Assembly (NCBI GenBank): GCA_963726715.1
Contig: CAVSDF010000006.1
Coordinates: forward strand, 248,001 to 312,000
From: CAVSDF01 sp963726715
GTDB lineage: Bacteria > Bacteroidota > Rhodothermia > Rhodothermales > BA12
DNA: 64,000 nucleotides
Direction of reading: 5' to 3'
In this document: positions 59,867-64,000 of the stretch, piece after piece
Numbering within the stretch: the first letter of the stretch is position 1
How the letters are laid out: every line of letters begins with the position of its first letter
Program-made: the position numbers and the translations under genes
The notes under the pieces: generated by a model
Seen by the model: the letters and a program-made list of their open reading frames with translations, nothing else
The model's database searches: none
What the model was told of the DNA's origin: nothing

Positions 59867-61653
59867 GCGACGTGTCCCTCCCCTCGCCGTCGGCGGCCGC
59901 CGCGTCCGACGACGCCCTGGCGGCCGAGCTGACCTCCCTTCGCCGCCGGGCCACGCGGGAGCGCGAGGCGCGCCTGGAGGCGGAGCGCATCGCCGAGCGG
60001 TCGACGCGTGCCCTCTACGACCACCAGCGGCGCACCGAACTCGTCATGGCTGCCGCCATCGCGGCCAACGACGCCCCCGGTCCGGCCCACGCCCTCGAAA
60101 CGACGCTGCAGAGCGTGTGCGCGCACACCGGTTGGCGTGTCGGGCACGCCCTCGTCCCTTCCCCCATCGACCCGGACCGCCTCGTCTCGTCGGGCGTCTG
60201 GTCGGGGGACGCCGAGGGGGACTGCGCCGCCTTCCGCGCCGCCTGCGCCTCCATAACCTTCACCCGCGCTGAAGGGCTGCCGGGACGCGTCTTCGGCTCG
60301 GGACAGGCCGAGTGGAGGCTCGACCTCGACGCGCCCGGGGTGTTCGTGCGCTACGAAACGGCCCGCGCCTGCGGGCTGAACGCGGCCTTCGCCTTCCCCG
60401 TGCTCGCCGGACGCGAGGTCGTCGGCGTGCTCGAGTTCTTCGGGACCGAGGCCGTCGCGCCCAGGGAGGAACTGCTCGCGGCGATGGTGCTCGTCGGCGT
60501 GCAACTCGGGCGCGTGTTCGAGCGCGAGCGCGGCGAGCACGCGCTGCTCTCCCGCGAGCGCCTGCTCGCCGAGGCGCAGGCCCTCGCCCACATCGGCAGC
60601 TGGACGTGGACGCCCGCCACCAACGCCCTCGACTGGTCCGATGAGTTGTACCGGATCTTCGGCTTCGATCCCACGCGCGATACGGCGACGTTCGACCTCT
60701 ACGCGGGCCGTCTCCACCCCGACGACCGCGACCGCGTCCTCGGCACCATCTCCGGCGCCCTCGAGACGCGCGCGCCGTACGAACTCGTTCACCGCCTGGT
60801 GCGCGGCGACGGGAGCGTGCGCTACATCCAGAGCGCCGGGCACGTCTACCTCACCCACGACGGCCACGTCGAGCGCCTCGCTGGAACGGCGCAGGACATC
60901 ACCGAGGCCCACCTCGTTCGCCTCGAGCGCGAGGCCTACGCGCAGCGCCTCGAACAGACGAACCGTGAACTGCAGGAGTTCGCCTACGTCGCCTCGCACG
61001 ATCTGCAGGAGCCCCTGCGCAAGGTGCGCCTCTTCGCCGACATGCTGGTCACCGACGAGGCCGACCGGCTGAGCGACGACGGGCGGCGCGCGACCGAGCG
61101 CATGAAGAGCGCCGCCGAGCGCATGAGCCGTCTCATCTCCGATCTCCTCTCGCTCTCGCGCGTGTCGACACGCCCGATCGCCTTCGCCGCCGTCGACCTC
61201 CGCGAGGTCGTCGACGCCGTCCTCGTCGACCTCGACGTGCGGATCGCGGACACCGGCGGGCAGGTCGAGGTCGAGGGCACGCTCCCGGTCGTCGCCGCCG
61301 ACCGCGTGCAGATGGGGCAGGTCTTCCAGAACCTGATCGCCAACGCGCTCAAGTACCACCGCCCCGGCGTGCCTCCGGTCGTGCGCGTGCACAGCGACGT
61401 GCGCGGCGGCGCCGCCGTCATCACGGTGAGCGACAACGGGCTGGGCTTCGACGCCAAGTACGCCGAGCGCATCTTCGGGCCCTTCCAGCGCCTGCAAGGC
61501 CGCAGCGATGTCGAGGGCACCGGCATGGGCCTGTCCATCGTGCGGCGCGTGCTCGACCGGCACAGCGGAACGGTCACCGCCACGAGCACGCTGGGCGTGG
61601 GCAGCACCTTCACGCTCACGATCCCGCTCGCGCAGCCCGAGACCTCGGTGTAG
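59863..61653 (+). CDS. GAF-PAS sensor histidine kinase coupled to H-NOX
   Basis: A 596-aa soluble kinase without membrane helices. A short coiled coil (residues about 20-48) leads into a GAF domain (about 55-220; HALETTLQSVCAHTGWRVGHAL ... EGLPGRVFGSGQAEW ... AFPVLAGREVVGVLEFF) and a PAS/PAC unit (about 245-350; IGSWTWTPATNALDWSDELYRIFGFDP). The HisKA box EFAYVASHDLQEPLRKVRLFADML has phospho-acceptor His379. The ATPase shows N box NLIANALKYHRPG, DNGLGFD, and GTGMGLSIVRRVLDRHSG. It overlaps the H-NOX gene by 4 bases and probably receives its signal. No response regulator is adjacent. The DLQEPLR motif is that of the bacteriophytochrome-like HK class. Confidence 0.93.
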   Translation: MSDVSLPSPSAAAASDDALAAELTSLRRRATREREARLEAERIAERSTRALYDHQRRTELVMAAAIAANDAPGPAHALETTLQSVCAHTGWRVGHALVPSPIDPDRLVSSGVWSGDAEGDCAAFRAACASITFTRAEGLPGRVFGSGQAEWRLDLDAPGVFVRYETARACGLNAAFAFPVLAGREVVGVLEFFGTEAVAPREELLAAMVLVGVQLGRVFERERGEHALLSRERLLAEAQALAHIGSWTWTPATNALDWSDELYRIFGFDPTRDTATFDLYAGRLHPDDRDRVLGTISGALETRAPYELVHRLVRGDGSVRYIQSAGHVYLTHDGHVERLAGTAQDITEAHLVRLEREAYAQRLEQTNRELQEFAYVASHDLQEPLRKVRLFADMLVTDEADRLSDDGRRATERMKSAAERMSRLISDLLSLSRVSTRPIAFAAVDLREVVDAVLVDLDVRIADTGGQVEVEGTLPVVAADRVQMGQVFQNLIANALKYHRPGVPPVVRVHSDVRGGAAVITVSDNGLGFDAKYAERIFGPFQRLQGRSDVEGTGMGLSIVRRVLDRHSGTVTATSTLGVGSTFTLTIPLAQPETSV

Positions 61654-62140
61654 CCTCCCGCCGCGCGACCTGCTGCGTCCGGCGCCGGTGGCGGGTGTGT
61701 GCGTCGCGGGGGCGTTCGCGCAGGCCGACGCCGAGTGGCGCAGGTCGCGTGCGAAGCTGGCCAGTCGCCCCGGGCCTGACCGGTTTTCGATGCGGGTCTC
61801 CCGACACGGTCGATCGGGTGCCGCTCGGCCATGTCGAGCGTGAACGGCCCGGTGCGGGCGCGGGGAGCACGGTCAGCCAGCGGAAGGGCACCTCCGGCAT
61901 CGAAAACAGACGGCTCACGCAACGATCAGGCGGTGCTCATGCACGAGCGATGGGAGGCGCCGCACCTTGGCTGCGTCGACGCACGGCAGTCGGGACGTCA
62001 CGCCTCCACCTCGCCGACATCCTTCACCCTCCGCTGGCCCGGATTCCCCCTCTCCAGGCTGCCATGCCAGGTCTTGATCGCACAGGATTCTCCAGGCGAC
62101 ACCGTTGCCCGTCCCCTCTCCGTCCTTCTCCCCCATCTCC
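61654..62140. other. Intergenic region without a recognised gene
   Basis: 487 bases after the histidine kinase gene. Short open frames exist on both strands but none has protein-like character or a family signature. No hairpin terminator with a T-run, RNA gene or repeat was recognised. Confidence 0.45.
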
Positions 62141-62386
62141 ATGTCTACCCACTGGTTTGCCCCCTGGGGCCTGTTCTACCGTCCTGCTTCCGCGATGGGC
62201 GTCCTTGTCACCGTCCTTGCGCTCGCCTTTTGCGTGCAGGTGTTCTGGGCCGTCGACCGGGGGGCGCACTCCGTGACCGATACCCTCTACGGCGTTTACC
62301 CGTTCATCGTGCCAACGCTGCTGCTCTGGGAGCGCATCGCGGCCAAGACGAGCATCCGCGGCCCGCAACGCGCCCCTGCACCCTGA
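62141..62386 (+). CDS. Small hypothetical membrane protein
   Basis: An 81-aa protein with two predicted membrane helices (about residues 19-37, MGVLVTVLALAFCVQVFWA, and 50-66, LYGVYPFIVPTLLLWERI) and a short basic tail. The start MSTHWFAPWGLFYRPAS is rich in aromatics. No family recognised. The ATG at 62141 follows a CTCC-rich stretch typical of starts in this window. An upstream in-frame TTG at 62105 is less likely. The hydrophobic pattern supports it being a real gene. Confidence 0.5.
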   Translation: MSTHWFAPWGLFYRPASAMGVLVTVLALAFCVQVFWAVDRGAHSVTDTLYGVYPFIVPTLLLWERIAAKTSIRGPQRAPAP

Positions 62387-62437
62387 GCGCCTCGGCGGCG
62401 CTCTACCGCGCCGACGCCGGCCCGCACCCACGGTGCA

Positions 62438-62466
62438 GCAGAGACGCATCGGCGATCCGTCTCTAC
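62438..62466. repeat. GTAGAGACGC palindrome, diverged copy
   Basis: AGAGACGCATC-GGC-GATCCGTCTCT matches the perfect copy at 58600-58628 except for one inner base and the outer left edge. It ends 6 bases before the stop of the GNAT-like gene on the minus strand. Confidence 0.5.
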
Positions 62467-62471
62467 AGACG

Positions 62472-63707
62472 TCAGATCGCCATCTCCAGCATCGCGTACT
62501 CTTTGTCGATGACGGCGCCCATGTGGTGGAGGGCGTTGCGCAGGGGCGCGTTGACGTCGAGCACCCACGACATCTCGCAGCCGTCGTAGCCCGCCGCCGG
62601 GCCTTCGACGATCGTCGCCACGTTGAGCATCGCGTCGAGGCCGCGCCCGTGGTAGGCCTTGCGGACGCCCATGAGCAGGTTGCGGCACTCGTAGACGCCG
62701 CCGAACGTGCCACGCGCGAGGAGCGTGAGCGCGCCGGTCGGGAAGAGGCGCCCGCTCGGCACGTGGCGGAGGGCGAGGTTCAGGTTCGGGAGCGAGAGCG
62801 TGAAGGCGACCGGCACGCCCGCGTCTTCGATGATGAAGACGATCTTCGGGTCGACGATCTGCTTCATCTCCTTCACCAGCTGCGCGAACTCCGCCGGGCG
62901 CATCGGCACGTGGCCCCAGTTCTCGCTCCACGCCTCGTTGTAGATGTCGAGGATCGTCGCGGCCTCCTCATCCAGACGGCTCATGTCGAGCGTGCGGAGC
63001 GTGAGGCTCGGGTAGCGGCGGCGCACGAGATCGACGCCGCGGCGCATCTTGTCGACCTTCACATATTTCTTGTGGACATAATAGGCCCACATCGTCATCG
63101 CCCGCGTGAACCCGTAGCGCTCCAGATAATCGCGGTAGTAGGGCGGGTTGTAGGGCATCAGCAGCGACGGCATCCGGTCGAATCCGCCGACGAGCAGCCC
63201 CGCGACTTCGTTCAGGCTCGGGTTGGCCGGGCCGCGGAGGGCGGTGAGTGTGAGCGCGCGCGCCCAGTCCGCGGCGGCGTCGAGGAGGGCAGTGGAGACG
63301 GCCTCGTCTTCGACCGTCTCGAAGAAGCCGAAGAAGCCGACGCCGTCCGCGTATTTCTCGGCGTGCGAGCCGTTGTAGATCGCCGCGATGCGCCCGACCA
63401 CCCGCCCGCTGGCGTCGCGCGCGAGGAACGGCTGGATGTTGCCGTGCTCGAAGAAGGCGTTGCCGTGCGGGTCGAGCGTGTGCGCGACGTCGCGGCGGAG
63501 CGGCGGCACCCAGTACGGGTTGCCCGCATACAGGTCGAACGGCAGCTGCACGAACGCCCGCATGTCGCCGCGCGAGGCCACCGGCGCGACCGTCACCGGG
63601 TGCGCGACGGGCGCGCGGGCGAAGGCGGAGACGAGCGACCCGTCGGCGGCGGTGTCGGCGGAGGGGAGGGCGGTGACGGGGGCGGCGGGAGCGGCGGCGT
63701 CGGGCAT
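62472..63707 (-). CDS. GNAT-like acyltransferase-fold protein of unknown substrate
   Basis: A 411-aa cytoplasmic protein. It matches a conserved bacterial family annotated as putative N-acetyltransferase (YghO-like): FVQLPFDLYAGNPYWVPPLRRDVAHTLDPHGNAFFEHGNIQPFLARDASGRVVGRIAAIYN, VGFFGFFETVEDEAVSTALLDAAADWARA, LRGPANPSLNEVAGLLVGGFDRMPSLLMPYNPPYYRDYLERYGF, and EMSWVLDVNAPLRNALHHMGAVIDKEYAMLEM. This arrangement suggests two GNAT-type lobes. The substrate is unknown. The ATG at 63707 (MPDAAAPAAP) is used; the roughly 45-residue Ala/Pro-rich N-terminus precedes the conserved region. It is divergent from the lipoprotein gene at 63922. Confidence 0.85.
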   Translation of the reverse strand: MPDAAAPAAPVTALPSADTAADGSLVSAFARAPVAHPVTVAPVASRGDMRAFVQLPFDLYAGNPYWVPPLRRDVAHTLDPHGNAFFEHGNIQPFLARDASGRVVGRIAAIYNGSHAEKYADGVGFFGFFETVEDEAVSTALLDAAADWARALTLTALRGPANPSLNEVAGLLVGGFDRMPSLLMPYNPPYYRDYLERYGFTRAMTMWAYYVHKKYVKVDKMRRGVDLVRRRYPSLTLRTLDMSRLDEEAATILDIYNEAWSENWGHVPMRPAEFAQLVKEMKQIVDPKIVFIIEDAGVPVAFTLSLPNLNLALRHVPSGRLFPTGALTLLARGTFGGVYECRNLLMGVRKAYHGRGLDAMLNVATIVEGPAAGYDGCEMSWVLDVNAPLRNALHHMGAVIDKEYAMLEMAI

Positions 63708-63763
63708 CGGGGCGGGGGCGGGGCGAGATCGCAAGATGCGAACGAAACGGGTCCGCGCGGACG

Positions 63764-63793
63764 ACCCTGTTCAGGTCGCCCGACCTGACAGGT
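63764..63793. repeat. Two-box ACCTGnCAGGT element, copy D
   Basis: CCCTGTTCAGGT (63765-63776) and ACCTGACAGGT (63783-63793) have centres about 17.5 bases apart and form an inverted repeat with one bulged base. It lies between divergent genes, so it cannot be a terminator for either. Confidence 0.6.
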
Positions 63794-63921
63794 TTCGGCT
63801 GCGGCCTCACGGATGCCGGGCCGAAACGTGGACTCCGCTCGCAAATTCAGGAACGCCCGCCGTACTCTACCTGTGGCGCCACTGCGCCGCGCCGCACGTC
63901 CTCCTGCCGTTCCCCATCGCC

Positions 63922-64000
63922 ATGCGCACCTCTTTCCTCCTCGCCGCCCTCGCGCTCGTGCTCGCCTCGTGCGGCAGCAACTCGCGCCGAGAGCGTGGCG
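63922..64000 (+). CDS. Lipoprotein, N-terminal fragment (continues beyond the window)
   Basis: The frame starting at ATG 63922 encodes MRTSFLLAALALVLASCGSN and remains open to the end of the window. The lipobox LASC with modified Cys at residue 17 is canonical, followed by a hydrophilic, basic stretch. Nothing can be said about the mature domain. Confidence 0.7.
   Translation, partial: MRTSFLLAALALVLASCGSNSRRERG

Noticed and set aside
59863..61653. Bacteriophytochrome identity for the histidine kinase
   Set aside because: The DLQEPLR box is shared with phytochrome kinases, but there is no bilin-binding PAS-GAF-PHY arrangement or conserved Cys; the N-terminal domain is a plain GAF.
1..64000. 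CRISPR arrays, tRNA/rRNA genes, insertion sequences, prophage or defence islands
   Set aside because: No regularly spaced repeats, cloverleaf-like segments with a TTCGAATCC-type arm, transposase or integrase motifs, or recognised defence genes were seen.

Overview
This is a 64 kb chromosomal segment from a very GC-rich bacterium, most likely of the Rhodothermota / deep Bacteroidota branch (Rhodothermales, Rubricoccaceae-like). This placement is inferred from content: TonB-dependent receptors with an N-terminal carboxypeptidase-regulatory-like domain, PorV/PorQ-type barrels, type IX secretion (T9SS) type A C-terminal sorting domains, a menaquinone pathway (MenD, MenH), IspG, frequent GTG starts, and promoter -7 boxes resembling the Bacteroidota TAnnTTTG element. 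No rRNA, tRNA, CRISPR array, insertion sequence or prophage was recognised.

Layout. 0-8.4 kb: the end of ftsH, an HNH endonuclease, a TspO homologue, an orphan glycogen-binding (CBM48) protein, a leftward run (TPR protein, LOG-family protein, OmpA-like lipoprotein), then two genes with broken reading frames (a sugar-phosphate nucleotidyltransferase and a Pr6Pr-type membrane protein). 8.7-21.4 kb: an envelope barrel candidate, a YfcE-type phosphoesterase, a GAF-PP2C phosphatase, a four-LysM lytic transglycosylase and a giant alpha-2-macroglobulin gene whose last third carries five frame changes. 21.6-24.4 kb: two fasciclin-domain proteins around an iodotyrosine-deiodinase-like nitroreductase, then a short MGMT-type protein.

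24.6-45.9 kb is the most coherent unit, an alpha-glucan (starch/maltodextrin) acquisition locus. It holds a LacI-type regulator with a perfect operator in its own leader, a periplasmic PPIase, a TonB-dependent receptor, a 1315-aa secreted protein with DxDxDG repeats, a PorV-like barrel, a secreted glucan-binding-type protein and a secreted GH13 amylase (both with T9SS tails), a GH13 lipoprotein, a maltose-type binding protein and a MalF-type permease. It combines Bacteroidota outer-membrane capture with a Gram-negative ABC importer. No SusD, MalG or MalK homologue is visible here.

46-64 kb: menD-menH, a Tat-exported MBL hydrolase, a DUF5009 membrane protein, a pnuC-nadR NAD salvage pair followed by a small Cys protein, an M28 peptidase, a lipoprotein, ispG, a PaiB-like flavoprotein, a PepSY protein, a translationally coupled H-NOX/histidine-kinase pair, a small membrane protein, a GNAT-like protein and the start of a lipoprotein.

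The intergenic DNA carries several short repeat families: a two-box ACCTGnCAGGT element (four copies), imperfect inverted repeats with GT-rich/CA-rich arms (about six), a REPIN-like element (two copies inside the glucan locus) and GTAGAGACGC palindromes. The ten frame changes are confined to two short zones (6.9-8.2 kb and 19.3-20.6 kb), which points to local consensus errors or local gene decay rather than general degeneration.
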